This document shows positions 1 through 10,768 of a stretch of DNA of 64,000 nt, in pieces. Position 1 is the stretch's first letter. Each line of letters starts with the position of its first letter. Position numbers and translations under genes: made by a program. Below the pieces are notes generated by a model, which did not search any database, was not told where the DNA came from, and saw nothing but the letters and a program-made list of their open reading frames with translations. Source of the DNA: Pisolithus tinctorius (lineage: Eukaryota > Basidiomycota > Agaricomycetes > Boletales > Pisolithaceae); NCBI GenBank assembly GCA_024663395.1, contig JANFAH010000091.1, positions 107,489-171,488 on the forward strand, in the 5' to 3' direction.

Positions 1-533
1 GAAGTCATGAAGGGTGGAGAGCTCAATGACATAGTTGTGAGCCCTCAGAGAGGTGAAGTCTTGGTCAGGGACCACAGACAGGTTTGGATGGTATCCCTTG
101 TTAGCGAAGAAGGGAGAAATTCCAGTTGTCACACTTGGTGTGTTGTTGAAAGTGAACTCTGCTAGAGGTAACAGCTCAGCCCAATTGTCTTGTTGGTAGT
201 TACAGTAGACATGAAGGTACTGCTCGAGGGTCTGGTTCATTTGCTTGGTCTGTCCATCACCTTCTGGGTGGTAACCTGAAGTGAAGTGAAGACGCATATC
301 AAGGGCTTTTCCTAGAGAGCAGAAGAAGTGTGAGATGAACTCAGGACCTCTGTCGGAGGTGACATTAGCTGGCACTCCATGCTTGGAGAAGACATGGGTA
401 AGGAAGAGCTTAGTGAGTTCAGTGGAGGTGATGGAGTCATGGGTGGGGATGAACACCACTTGCTTTGAGAGGTGGTCCACTACCATGAGGATGGCAGAGT
501 AGCCATCAGAGTTGGGGAGGTGTTCAATGAAAT
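1..533 (-). pseudogene. Ty3/gypsy chromovirus integrase fragment, CpG-eroded
   Basis: This stretch is collinear with 38341-38873 in the same orientation, which is the integrase-core part of the complete chromovirus at 34916-43472. Most differences are CG in the 38-kb copy against TG or CA here; for example cggaggtgacggagtc there reads tggaggtgatggagtc here. The reading frame on the minus strand is broken. The fragment runs off the left window edge, and similarity stops near 533, where unrelated sequence begins. It is a dead, truncated copy of a gypsy pol gene. The assignment rests on the paralogue inside this window. Confidence 0.85.
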
Positions 534-1180
534 CTGTTACACCTGCATCAGGGGTCCTTCCTTTTTTGACCCAACTCTCAAGTCACATGTGTCACATGCC
601 TTGTTGCATTGTTTGTCCTCGCCATGGTCATCCTCAGTCTTAAGGCATCTAGAGCCTTGGGGTCGCTGGTGCTGGGGGTATTTCCAATACCTACTGATGT
701 GGCATGCATCGTCATCACTCTGACTCACAGCTGCACCTGCAGCTGATTGACAGTATTTCGTTTATGTCTACTTTCTTCTTCTGACTCACTTATGTTGCCT
801 GGATGTTTAGTTCTTAGTTCCAGTGTCAGGCTCCTTGCTGTGTGTTGATCATGCAGCTGGTATAGCCTTCGTCTCCATGTCTACCCCCATCTTTGACACC
901 ATATGACTCCTTTTCTATTTCATTGTTGACTGCTGTGGATACTTACTGCCTAGATGGCATGACTGGTATGGTACTCATGTCCTGAGTTATTTAAACCCCC
1001 ATACCATACCCTGTATCCTCAGTTTTTTGATTACTTGCAACTCAGCTATCATCTTTGACTCATACCTTGTTCCCTCTTCTGTCATGATCTCAGAAGAACT
1101 TGCCAGCAAGAGTGAACCTCTGTCAGTACTTGTCAACAACAAGTTGAGCCATAGGGGTTACGATAAGTTCAGCCTGTTGT
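534..1180. other. Unassigned repeat-like spacer
   Basis: I recognise no gene or element boundary here. The short open frames are not supported by any conserved motif. A TATA-like ttatttaaac followed by pyrimidine-rich sequence near 985-1020 looks like the promoter part of an LTR, but no matching termini were found. Confidence 0.3.
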
Positions 1181-2285
1181 CACACACCAAAGGTGTTGTG
1201 GACATGGTTACAGCTGACTCTGCCTAACTCGTTGACAAGTTGTGCACAATGCCCAAGCATGCAGATGAAGACTAAAGGCCTCATGCGTAGAAAGACTGTC
1301 AGACATTAACAGTCATCCTTCACACAAGAGCGAGTCATCAGTGCTAAAGAGAAAAGAGGAAGCAAGTTAAGTGCATGTTAAAGGTTTTTAGCACCCGTGT
1401 ATGGCATTCTGGTTTTCGTCATATCTCCACCAATTCCAAAGATATCGATTCTGTTCCCACACTCGCTTAAAGTGCTCAGCCCCATGATTCTTCCTTCCAA
1501 ATTTGGAGAGGATCCTCACACCCTGTGTGTTTCTACAGCACTCCATCCATCAGACACTCATTTTGCTAAGTCCATCAATCATGGCCACCTCTTCGTCGAT
1601 CATCTCACTTGTCTCATTTGCCAGAGACGGTGGCTACGTATATCTGCCAGGCATTCCCACCAGCTTCTGTCCTGAAGCCCCCTGGTTCATCCCATTGTTG
1701 TCAGCCCCATCTCATCCCATGCAGCTTGGTCAGTGTGTTCTCCTTGTCAGTATGACTTCCAGAAGGACATTCTTTGGTCGCCTCAGGTCTGTCACTCAGC
1801 TAGAAAGGTCTTATGTGGTTGTTTCAGTCTCCCTGGTTGATGAAGCATATGGATCATTCCTCCCTGCTCCCTGCACCATCTTTGTTCCAATCTCATCCAT
1901 CATTCTTCCTACATTGCAACAGCTGCAGCATAGTCTACTGTTCTCCAGCCTCCCTGATCGCATTCATGATGAGTATGACATGCATCTTGCCTTCTTACTG
2001 CAAGATCCAGCAGAAGACGTCCCCCCTTCTCCTCCTCCTCCATCAGAGCCCCATTCATGAAGTTTTTGTTAACTTCGCTGAGAGGATGGAAGGGTGGGAG
2101 ATGCGATCACATATGCTCTCATTGCCCCACAGACCCCCAATGCCCTAGCCCCCTTTGACACCTGACTCATGCCCTTCAATTCTGGAATTAATACTTCCCT
2201 ATCTGGAAACACCGTCCATCTGTCATGCTGTCTTTGGATCTAGAGATGTCTCTGCTGAGATCTAACTTGCATTGCCACCCCCTAA
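1181..2285 (+). repeat. Left arm of inverted repeat (3' internal region of LTR5 element)
   Basis: This arm matches the reverse complement of about 3039-4165 and is also related to 47700-48765 (inverted) and 53975-55046 (direct). In all four copies it ends at the motif CCCCCTAA immediately before an LTR5 start (TGTGAT), so it is the internal sequence next to the 3' LTR of one retroelement family. It begins with the shared segment cacaccaaaggtgttgtgg. It carries orphan ORF copy 1. Confidence 0.75.
1581..2060 (+). CDS. Orphan ORF of LTR5 element, copy 1 (159 aa, unknown function)
   Basis: This open frame starts with ATG in a good context (aatcatggc) and ends at TGA 2058-2060. I do not recognise the family. 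Four copies exist in the window (1581-2060, 3281-3760, 47926-48404, 54345-54823). The same frame is the conserved one, with blocks such as GYVYLPGIPTSFCPEA and MTSRRTFFGRLRSV, then LERSYVVVSVS and a C-terminus beginning HDEYDMHLAFLLQD and rich in proline. Only this copy is open from start to stop; the others have a stop or a one-base deletion. No zinc knuckle, protease DSG or RT motif is present, so it is not a normal Gag-Pol part. The alternating hydrophobic pattern suggests a beta-rich fold. Its position just before an LTR suggests a 3' accessory ORF. Expression is unproven. Confidence 0.5.
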   Translation: MATSSSIISLVSFARDGGYVYLPGIPTSFCPEAPWFIPLLSAPSHPMQLGQCVLLVSMTSRRTFFGRLRSVTQLERSYVVVSVSLVDEAYGSFLPAPCTIFVPISSIILPTLQQLQHSLLFSSLPDRIHDEYDMHLAFLLQDPAEDVPPSPPPPSEPHS

Positions 2286-3038
2286 TGTGATATCAGTGTG
2301 CTTACTCAGTTTCTGATTCTATTTGACTCATTTTGTGATATTTTGACTATCCTTGACTCATTCATTGCCAATACTTACCAATCTTCTTTGCTTGCTTACT
2401 TTTCATTTCTCACTTACTCATCATGATTACTCAGTCCTTACTCATTACTTACCAAGTGTTTGTGCCTTGTTTGTCACAAGCTATGCTCCCCCCACAGTAT
2501 ATAAACCCCCATGTACTTAGCTACCAACAAGCAATCAGGAAGTGAACCAGAAGTCACCCAGCAGCCAGTTCAGTGCATATCTCATTGTCGACAGTTGAGG
2601 CTCATTTGGAAGAGTCTATCTGTCACCATCCATCATCCTTGGTAGTTGAGGCTCCATCAAGGGTCTATCTACCTTCATTCATCATCAGCAGTATCATCAG
2701 TGCTTAGTCAGCAACCTCTTGTTTAGTCATTCTTCCACTCCTGCATAACTCATCATTGACTTGTGCCAGGAGCACATCTTATCAAAGTCCATCATTCCAG
2801 AGATCCTTTTGGCTGAACACCTTCTCTCTGTTCAGCATCCCCCATCCAATCATCACTCACTTGTCTTCTCCTGTGTAACTTGTCATCGACTTGCACTAGG
2901 AGCACCTGCCATTGAAATTTCCCCCTCTTAGATTTTTCTGCAGTCCAGGTTCTGTGGAGGTACACCACCACGTGCTCTATATTTGTCTTTGGTGTTGGTT
3001 TTGGTTGGATTTCACCACCTTTCCACACTTTGACTCAC
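2286..3038 (+). mobile_element. LTR5, single copy at centre of inverted repeat
   Basis: It begins TGTGATATCAGTG and ends TTTGACTCACA, the same ends as the copies at 46972-47699 (minus) and 55047-55781 (plus). A TATA-like promoter (agtatataaac) lies near 2498 with a pyrimidine-rich start region after it. The right end is followed at 3039-3055 by the reverse complement of the first bases of the same LTR, then by the inverted arm, so both flanks carry the 3' internal region of the element. Confidence 0.75.
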
Positions 3039-4165
3039 AGTGCACTGATATCACATTAGGGGGTGGTGATGCAAGTCAGGTCTCAGTGGAGACATCTCTA
3101 GATCCAAAGATGGCATGACAGATGGACAGTGTTTCCAGATAGGGAAGTATTAATTCCAGAATTGAAGGGCATGAGTCAGGCATCAAAGGGGGCTAGGGCA
3201 TTGGGGGTCTGTGGGGCAATGGGAGCATAAGCAATTGTGTCTCCCACCCTTTCATCCTCTCAGTGAAGTTAACAAAAGCTTCATGAATGGGGCTCTGAAG
3301 GAGGAGGAGGAGAAGGGGGGACATCTTCTGCTGGATCTTGCAGTAAGAAGGCAAGATGCACATCATACTCATTGTGAATGTGATCAGGGAGGCTGGAGGA
3401 CAGTAGATTATGCTGCAGCTGTCACAATGCAGGAAGAATGATGGACAAGATTGGAATAAAGATGGTGCAGGGAGCAGGGAGGAACAATCCATATGCTTCA
3501 TCAACTGGGGAGACTGAAACAACCACATAAGACCTTTCTAACCAAGTGACAGACCTGAGGCAACCAAAGAATGTCCTTCTGGAAGTCATACTGACAAGGA
3601 GGACATGCTGACCAAGCTGCATGGGATGAGGTGGGGCTGACAATGATGGGATGAACCAGGGGGCTTCAGGACAGAAGCTGGTGGGAATGCCTGGCAGATA
3701 TATGTAGCCACTGTCTCTGGTGAATGAGACAAGCGAGATGATCAACAAAGAGGCAGCCATGATTGATGGACTTAGTGAAATGAGCATCTGATGGATGGAG
3801 TGCTGTAGAAATGTGTAGGGTGCAAGGATCCTCTCCAAATTTGGAAGGCAGAATCGTGTGGCTGAGCACTTTAAGTGAGTGTGAGAATGGACTCAATATC
3901 TTTGGAAATGGCAGAGATAGGAAAAAAACTGGAATGCCATACATGGGCACTAAAAACCTTTAATGCATGCTTAACTCACTTCCTCTTTTCTCTTTAGCAC
4001 TGACAACTCATTCTTGTGTGAAGGATGACTGCTAATGTCCAGCAGTCTTTCTATGCATGATGCCTTTAGTCTTCATCTGCATGCATGGGCATTGCATGCA
4101 ACTTGTTGATGAGTTAGGCAGAGCCAGCTGTAACCATGTCCACAACACCTTTGGTGTGTGACAAT
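3039..4165 (-). repeat. Right arm of inverted repeat (3' internal region of LTR5 element)
   Basis: This is the reverse complement of 1181-2285 plus about 16 bases of LTR5. The arms are clearly homologous but differ at many C/T and G/A positions, so the inversion is not recent. Past about 4165 the sequence changes to a coiled-coil gene remnant on the same minus strand. Confidence 0.75.
3281..3760 (-). pseudogene. Orphan ORF of LTR5 element, copy 2
   Basis: Same length (480 nt) and frame as copy 1 at 1581-2060, starting MAASLLIISLVSF and ending at the same TGA. One in-frame stop interrupts it after the block SIILPAL: the codon is TGA where copy 1 has CAA, which is what opposite-strand decay of an ancestral CGA would give. 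The rest of the frame stays open and keeps the C-terminal Pro-rich tail. Function unknown; see copy 1. Confidence 0.55.
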
Positions 4166-4199
4166 GAGATGCAAAAAGACTTGATATATTCCTGTGCAT

Positions 4200-5308
4200 A
4201 ATGTGCAGGGCAGGTACAGGAATCAGTGTGGAAACAGACCAGTATACTATGTGAATGCCTATTCTACTCCCAACTTGGCCAGGGCTTCCAACAGCTGCTT
4301 GACACAAACTCACAAGTGGAGGTTGGCCATGTGTGCAGTGTTGGCCTTGGCCCTTACCAATGTGAGTGCCTGCGACAGAGCCATGGCAGTACTCTTGTCT
4401 ACCCCACCATGAGCAGGCACCTTGCCCTTACTGTGCCTGCAGGTTTTGACAATTTCAATGTCCTCCTCATCCTTGGCCACTGCCTTCTTCAATGGCCCAG
4501 CCTTCACAGGATGAGCTGCAGAATGCTTACCTGCAGCACCTCAGCCTTTGTTGGACTTCTTGCAGCCCTGTTTCATCTGTGTGCACCTGTTTCATTTCTT
4601 GCCAACTGGACCAATACACTGGGCCCCTTCAATGGTACACCACACACAAGGCACCTTGTGCAGTATCGAGCCAGGGGGGACAGGTACCTTTGACTGGTTG
4701 TTGTTGTTGCTCTCCACACTGTCTGATGAGAATGCTAAAGGCTCAGGCATCAATAGCAACTATACCACACACTGAGAGTCTCACCTTCTGCACCAGGTGA
4801 GTACTCACTTCGATGTGTGACATCTTTGCAGTTGCCATTGATCTCTCTGCCACTTCTTGCTGCTCCCTGATGTCCTGCAGAGCAGCTTCTCCCATTCGCA
4901 TGTCCTTGTCAATCTTGTTCTGCATGATCTCCTTGGCCACCCACTGTTTGTATGCCCCATCTGCCTCTGCTATTGCCAGTCCATCTGCCATGTCTATCTT
5001 GGTATCAATGTCAAGCTCCCTACTGCACTTGACAATTGGGACAACCTCACCCTGGAAGACAGTCAGTGCCACAAGTCCCAAATGCATTGGGCACTTACCA
5101 TTTTCTGCTCCCATCAGCACATCCACATCACCTTCTCTTCCCATAAGTCATCCCTATTGTCTGGCATGCACTTGGCCTCAGCAACCAGTGCTGTGGATGC
5201 AGCAGCAAACTCAAACTTTGTCTTCAGGGCAGCCTTCTCTGCTTCAACTGGGTCAGGAGTAGCTGCATGTATGAGCTGGGACAGACAAGGGGCATGGTTG
5301 GCAGACAT
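4200..5308 (-). pseudogene. Decayed gene with coiled-coil segment, possibly gag-like (unknown family)
   Basis: A minus-strand start at 5308 (MSANHAPCLSQLIHAATPDP) is followed by an Ala/Glu-rich helical segment. The frame then shifts near 5140 and continues MGREGDVDVLMGAEN up to a good intron: donor GTAAGT at 5098, acceptor TTCCAG at 5052, 47 nt. After it come EVVPIVKC and a charged helical stretch (EAALQDIREQQEVAERS), likely a coiled coil. Below about 4740 the frame is lost and only short open pieces remain. I do not recognise the family. The spliced, coiled-coil layout and the position next to an LTR5 internal region suggest an element-borne ORF rather than a host gene, but this is inference. 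Confidence 0.4.
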
Positions 5309-5310
5309 GG

Positions 5311-6287
5311 TTAGAGTGATAGAGGTGATTCATGAAAGGGGGGGGGGAAGGAATCAAATTGATGAGAAGGTTTGAGCCATGCACTAACAATTATATACTT
5401 AGCAGCCATGAGGCACTTATGTCATCAGTCTGGACACCTATACATGGTGTTCAATGGTCTTCTCACATTCCTTGGCTCCATGCTTCCTTTGCCTCTATGC
5501 AGAACTTGCTGGTGTTCTCAAATCCTCAGCACCACACCTTCACCATCACCATGTGGCAAGCTATTTACATCCTCTGTGCCACATGGCTGACTGGGGATGG
5601 TCAGCATCAAAGTCCCCTGCAGGTGTAGGGAATCTGCATTCCCTGGATGCATAAGCCCCTATCATTGACCATTCCATGACTACCATTACATCCCCTTGCC
5701 ACTTGCATCCACTGTTGTTCATGTGCTACCTTCCCATGCCCTCACTCCCTCTTGCACAGTGCTATACCCACAGCCACTGTGCTCAGGTCACTTCTTTTCC
5801 CTTGGACTCTTTCCTTTACCATGGTCTCTATTCCTTTTGCACTAGTAGTATACCCTTGGCCCCTGTTCTGGCCTGTCTTGTATGTGTGCACTGTCATGTG
5901 GTTTTTCTTTACTTGTACCTTGTCTTACTTAGGTTCTGGGTTTGCCCAGACTATAAAGCCCTGTACTTAGATACAGAATGATACCTTTTGGCACTCAGAA
6001 GGTCACCACAAGTTTTTTTTCCACTTTGTCTACACTGCACATTTCACATACTGCTGCACACAAACTATGCACACCACTCACATTGCCAGTACTACTCTGC
6101 AGACCACACCACACATGTCACAAATCCCTACCACTACAAAGTGCTGGGTCTCACCTTCTAGTCTTGGCAGTCCAGAATCCCTTGGGATGAGCAGTTTGTT
6201 CCCTTCATTTTTATTGTTGTTATCTAAGCCATCTAGCTCATATTATACAGCTACTTGGACTTTTCCTACACTGTCTATGTGACACTT
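5311..6287. other. Gene-free stretch with possible LTR remnant
   Basis: No conserved protein is visible. A promoter-like cagactataaagccctgtac at about 5948-5966 resembles the TATA region of LTRs elsewhere in the window, but I could not find paired ends. The last five bases before 6288 (cactt) are one copy of a probable target-site duplication. Confidence 0.3.
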
Positions 6288-7021
6288 TGTCAAGTCCAGG
6301 CCTACTCCGACCAACTCTGATGCTATATAAGGTCTAGAGAAGGGCTCAGAAGCAAGTCCAACACAAAAGAACAGAACTCTGACTGGCAGAGTGGTGGCAG
6401 GAACAAAGTCTGCTGAAGCAAAGGCAGAGCAGAGTGAGGGTGTCAGGTTTAGCTTGTGCGCTACCCCCTTGCATGATCTCAGCCCCCGTATTTCAGAGGG
6501 AGAGTACAGACAGAGAGTTGGAGGTAACTCCAACAAACAGAGGACAGAGACAGAAGGAGTAGGAACTAAGTTGATATTCATACTGAGGAACAGTGGAGTA
6601 TGATACATGTTTTTATACTACTACAGAGGTACAGTAACCAGAATCAGAACTGACATATGGAGACTCATAAATTTTCAAGTAAAACTTCCTAGACAATGAA
6701 TGAAGGGTAGATGGAGGACATACAAACAGGTAACATAGAACATCCAGAAAAGGAAACAGTCCAGGTGCTGGACCATGTGGTGTGCATGCTGTGGAGTACC
6801 TGACTGTGTGCTGTCAGGGAGAAGTCTGAAAGTAGTCACATGACCCCTCAGAGAACAGTCTGCTCAGTCTGGTAGGAGAACAACACAAGACCAATAGCAG
6901 TCAGAGTGGAGATGGTTTGTAACCAACAGAAGTTGGGCAGAGTTGGTGCAGAGTGAGTGAATGACTGGTGGAAGAGGGTGCAGAGTGGGTAGGGACTTGG
7001 AGTGAATGCATAGTTATGACA
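6288..7021. mobile_element. Solo LTR, family LTR1 (TSD CACTT)
   Basis: It begins TGTCAAGTCC and ends GGTT/AGTTATGACA-type sequence, the same ends as both LTRs of the complete chromovirus at 34916-43472. Five bases CACTT flank it on both sides (6283-6287 and 7022-7026), the length expected from a retroviral-type integrase. No internal sequence remains, so it is a solo LTR formed by recombination between two LTRs. One doubt remains: the gag fragment on the right does not continue on the left, so the target was already rearranged. Confidence 0.8.
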
Positions 7022-7026
7022 CACTT

Positions 7027-8046
7027 GCATTCTTCTGGGGTGAGCTTCCCATCCTTCCTGAGTTTGCTAGGCTTGGGCTCAGACGAGTTACTGTTATTAT
7101 TGTTGCCTGGCTTCAATGAAGCTGGCTTGGACTGGGTAGAACCAGTATTGTTAATGCCAGACTTGGGCTTGTCTTGGCTGGTCTTGGGCTGGTTGTTGTT
7201 ACCAGAACTGCTGGACTTGTTGTTGGAGGAACTCTGATGCTTATTTGCTTGTTGGATTTCTTCTCCCAATAGCATGCATCTATCTCCTGAGCAAGGTGCC
7301 AAAGTTTGTGGAGAGTTCAGGGTTTTCCAACCCAACAGACTTTGTCCTTGATCCAGTCTGGGAGCCCAGAGTAGAAGTGGTGGTGCAGCACACCATCACC
7401 ATAGCCTCAGACTTGCAAAGCAAGCCAATTAAAATCAACTACATACTTGTCGATGTGCTGGTTATCTTTCATGTGTAAGTGGTCAAGCTGACTCTTGGTG
7501 TCAGTGACCAGGTTGTGAGGGCTGAAGGTGGTTTGTAACTCTAGGGTGAACTCCCTCCAGGAGTCCATCCAGAGAGGCCAGTCATCAGGGTCCTCAACCC
7601 CAAGCAAGTCCAGCTCAAACCATTCTAAGGCCATGCCTTTCAGGTAAGATTGTGTGAAGATGACTTTGGCATGGTCAGTCCTGAAAGCCCAAGGATGGTC
7701 TTGGAAATTCAGCTTGCACTGAATGAAGAAGGCATAAAGCTTCTTGGGGTCAGTGCCATCAAAGGTATTGGGCTCATGCAACTTGGTCCTGCTTGAGGAC
7801 TCAGGACTAGTGTGGGCATTGTGAGCCAACAGTTTGATGGCCTTTGTGAGATTGTCCAGGACCATAATCACAGGCTCAGTGTCTGGATCTGGGAAGTCTG
7901 GTTTGTCCTCCAGATCATTCCCATCCAGATTATTGTCACTGGGACTGTTGCCAGGGTCATCATCCTTGGGATTGTTGTTATCATTGTTTTCCAGCCCTTC
8001 ATCCCCAGGATCATCCCCAGGGATGGGAGCAATGGGACAATCACTG
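7027..8046 (-). pseudogene. Ty3/gypsy gag fragment
   Basis: The minus strand encodes an acidic N-terminal stretch rich in Asp/Asn/Pro, then a retrotransposon Gag (capsid) domain. The capsid frame is open over 7407-7871, with the motifs TFDGTDPKKLYAFF, KGMALEWFE and DWPLWMDSWREF. It is followed by a Ser/Asn-rich linker and ends next to what would be the CCHC zinc knuckle. The same order is seen at 51150-51945 and 41440-42703. Gag packages element RNA in cytoplasmic virus-like particles. This copy lacks its 3' part and all of pol, and a frameshift separates capsid from linker, so it is dead. Confidence 0.8.
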
Positions 8047-8361
8047 CAGAAACAGGTTTTTAATTGGGTGTGGTGATAGTCAGGTGATAGGCTGTAGTCA
8101 TACTATATCCTAAGAGTAGTAAATGCTAATAATATGTCTGAGAATCATTGTGAGGTGTTCTCATTTCGAAGTGTAATCTGGTCAGATTCACAAACTTATC
8201 ATCATGACAATTCCAACATGCATCAACTATATTCTAAGCAGATTACACTGCAATTATAGGATATGTACATGAGTCATGTCATATAAATCACATCGATCCT
8301 CACCATCTTCACTTGTGCTATTCAGAATAATAAGATCAGATTATATCCAGAGTGCCTACTA
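8047..8361. promoter_or_regulatory. Putative left subterminal region of Tnp2-like transposon
   Basis: This AT-rich stretch precedes the plus-strand partner gene. It holds copies of a short motif around TCAGATTA (near 8180, 8240 and 8335). Related motifs recur near 33045, 33095 and 33115, just outside the other end of the same gene cluster. Subterminal repeats of this kind are typical of CACTA-like transposons. The exact terminus was not found. Confidence 0.35.
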
Positions 8362-10540
8362 CATGGTGCACTTCGAAAATGGTCGCCCCCCCTGGGTGCT
8401 GCCCTCACTCGCTGCTCCCCCAGCCCCCTCGTTTGAATCCAGCATGTATGAACGCGTCTTCCATGCTGTAGACAGATGTACTCTCAGGTGCATCTGAGTG
8501 GGCACGTGTCGGGGCACTCTAATGTCCTCCCTGGCCATCCAGATGATCTGTTTGCGCCTCCTAGTCAAAGCGACAGACCATCAGCGAATACGAGCGGGCA
8601 CGCAATGGATCCATTTGTGACTAGTACTCCTGCTCAACAGAATGACCGACCACCAGTCAGTACAGATTTCCTGTCTGAATAGCCACACACCTTGCCTTAC
8701 CTCTGTAGCTATTCACACCCTCATTTTCCTTCCAGCATCAGTTCTGTGATGTGGAGATGACCAGTCCTGTTGATCCACACGAAGCCCTGCCCCATCCCTA
8801 TCTAGGAGGGAGTCAGCCCAACCAACCAATCAGCTATAAGCCCTACCAGGGGGTCAGAAACAGACACGAACATACTATGCCAGTCTATTCCAGTAGGTCT
8901 GTTCATAGCCAGTCAAATAGCCATGGACACAGTGAGGTTCTTGTGCAAGGCCATTCCTGTATGTATGCGCCAAATCATTCTAGAAGCGGGTCCTTTGTGC
9001 CAGACCTGCATGGTTACGATTGTGAGCCAATGCACAGCTATGAACGTGAGCCTATGCACAGCTTGCAAGTGATGGTTGCACAGATAATGGTTGATATCAG
9101 AAACCTTACTGAAGGGAAGATGAATCTCGAAGAAGAACTTACCAGACTGAAGGAAGACAACAAAACGGTGACTTCTCACCTTGACGCTCTTGAACAGAGC
9201 TTTGCAGAACTTTGAGAGAAAGGTGAAGTGGCCCTGAAGCAAGCCTCATCAAGGACGAGTTCCAACGATCATATGGCTGTAAAGGTATGTCAGTATGCCA
9301 TGCTACTCGTTGGATGTGCTCACCGGACATTCTTATTTCCCATTACAAGTCTATTATCCAGCCACTGTTCTGCCAACTATGTGGAATCAACTGTAGCCAT
9401 AGCAAGAAAGTTTGTGTGGCAGCACTAGCTGCTGTTAAACCTCTTGATAGTGGAGAACCCTTGGAACTTACCACCGAAGAGGTCGAGATTTGGCACCCCA
9501 ATTGGCTTGGGCAGGTGGACGACAAGCTAAACACTAAATTCATTGAAGAGGTCGCTGAGCATGTCTATAACAATGAAAAGGTGGCAGTACCGTCATTCAA
9601 CGATGTTTGTGGGTACTCACTGGCAGGGTAACAGAGCCAGAGGGAGCTGACCCAAGTCAAAAATATCCCAGACAAGTCGTTCAACGGAGTGTGCCAAAAC
9701 CTATTTCCAGAGTATCCATAAGAGAGCTAGCGAGCTCCAAACTGAGCAGGGTGTGCGCAAGGCCAAACAAAGGCTGGAATATGGTCGGCAGTGCACCTGA
9801 TGTTCCACAGTAAGCTGTGAAACTCACCTGGTTAGCTAATGCCCTTCACGAGCTCTTAGGTTGCTGCAGTTCAACACAAGGCAGCATTGCAATACGAACA
9901 AGATTCTGGCCACAAGGGTGCAGCAGCCCTTATCAAGACAGACCTCGGGTCCGATGTTCTCACCTGTAATGACAGCAATGTCAGCGAGGATACTTTGGAA
10001 AGAAGAAAGCTTGTGGAGGTTGGGAAATCCGCAAACAAAGTTGTAGGTCATGCTTGGCGATCTATCAATGTAAGTTGCCAACTTGCATGCTAAAGACCAT
10101 CACTCACTGAGGGTCTGGTTCAATAGTACATCGCATTCCTTCACTGGCTAAGTTTCCATGCCTTGAAACAACAGCAAGATGTCAACGAACCCTCTAGTGG
10201 CAGCATGAGAAATGCAGATGACGAACCACAGTGCAAATGTCGCAAGATGACCAAGAAGTTCCACAAATGCATCTTCGATGTTTCCCCAAAACATTTAAAT
10301 CATAATCTGCCACAGCCCAAAGCTACGATCTTCAAGTCGATGGTAGATGAAACATGGTGCGCTAAGAATCTGGACATGGAGGTAGTTGAAGGCATTGACT
10401 GGCTGAAGGGATTCTATTTGACACTTAGACAGGGGGAAATTTTCGACGCAGGTGCCACCTACCTCAAAGAGCTGAAGGAATGGCTCGAAGCAGGGATGTG
10501 CATGTCATCAGAATCAGAAGATGATACAGTCGACATCTGA
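8362..10540 (+). CDS. Partner gene of Tnp2-like transposon (unknown function, spliced)
   Basis: A plus-strand multi-exon gene, probably from ATG 8362 (MVHFENGRPPWVLPSL) to TGA 10538-10540. The N-terminal half is low-complexity, rich in Ser/His/Pro, with a coiled-coil segment near 9080-9215 (NLEEELTRLKEDNK). Introns I can place are 9285-9349 (GTATGT..AAG) and 9609-9689, the latter joining FNDV to CAKTYFQSIHKRASEL. Another lies at about 9791-9870 and one or more near 10070-10130. Conserved pieces are EIWHPNWLGQVDDKLN, a basic helical segment and VVGHAWRS; near the C-terminus comes KATIFKSMVDETWC. From memory, proteins of this layout recur beside transposases in Agaricomycetes; I know no assigned function. 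It converges on the transposase, 229 bp away. A frameshift near 8480 may inactivate it. Confidence 0.55.
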
Positions 10541-10768
10541 AAACCTTCACTGCATTGTTCACTTGCCAGGCTAACAGTCTAAACGTATCCGAGAGGCTCC
10601 ATTGATGTGTGAATACCACTACTTTACTGCTGATGTGTCTAATCCATGAAGTGCGTACGTGTAATGTGTTAGAAGCCCTGTCACTATGTATTTGTTCAAT
10701 GGCAAGTCTGGCATCAGTAAATTTGTGATGTGGTGCACCTTTGCAAGGTCTACTGTTGCCCAGACCTT

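Noticed and set aside
8129..8360. CACTA-type terminal sequence of the Tnp2-like transposon
   Set aside because: I looked for CACTA ends and a 2-3 bp duplication near both edges and could not find a convincing pair.
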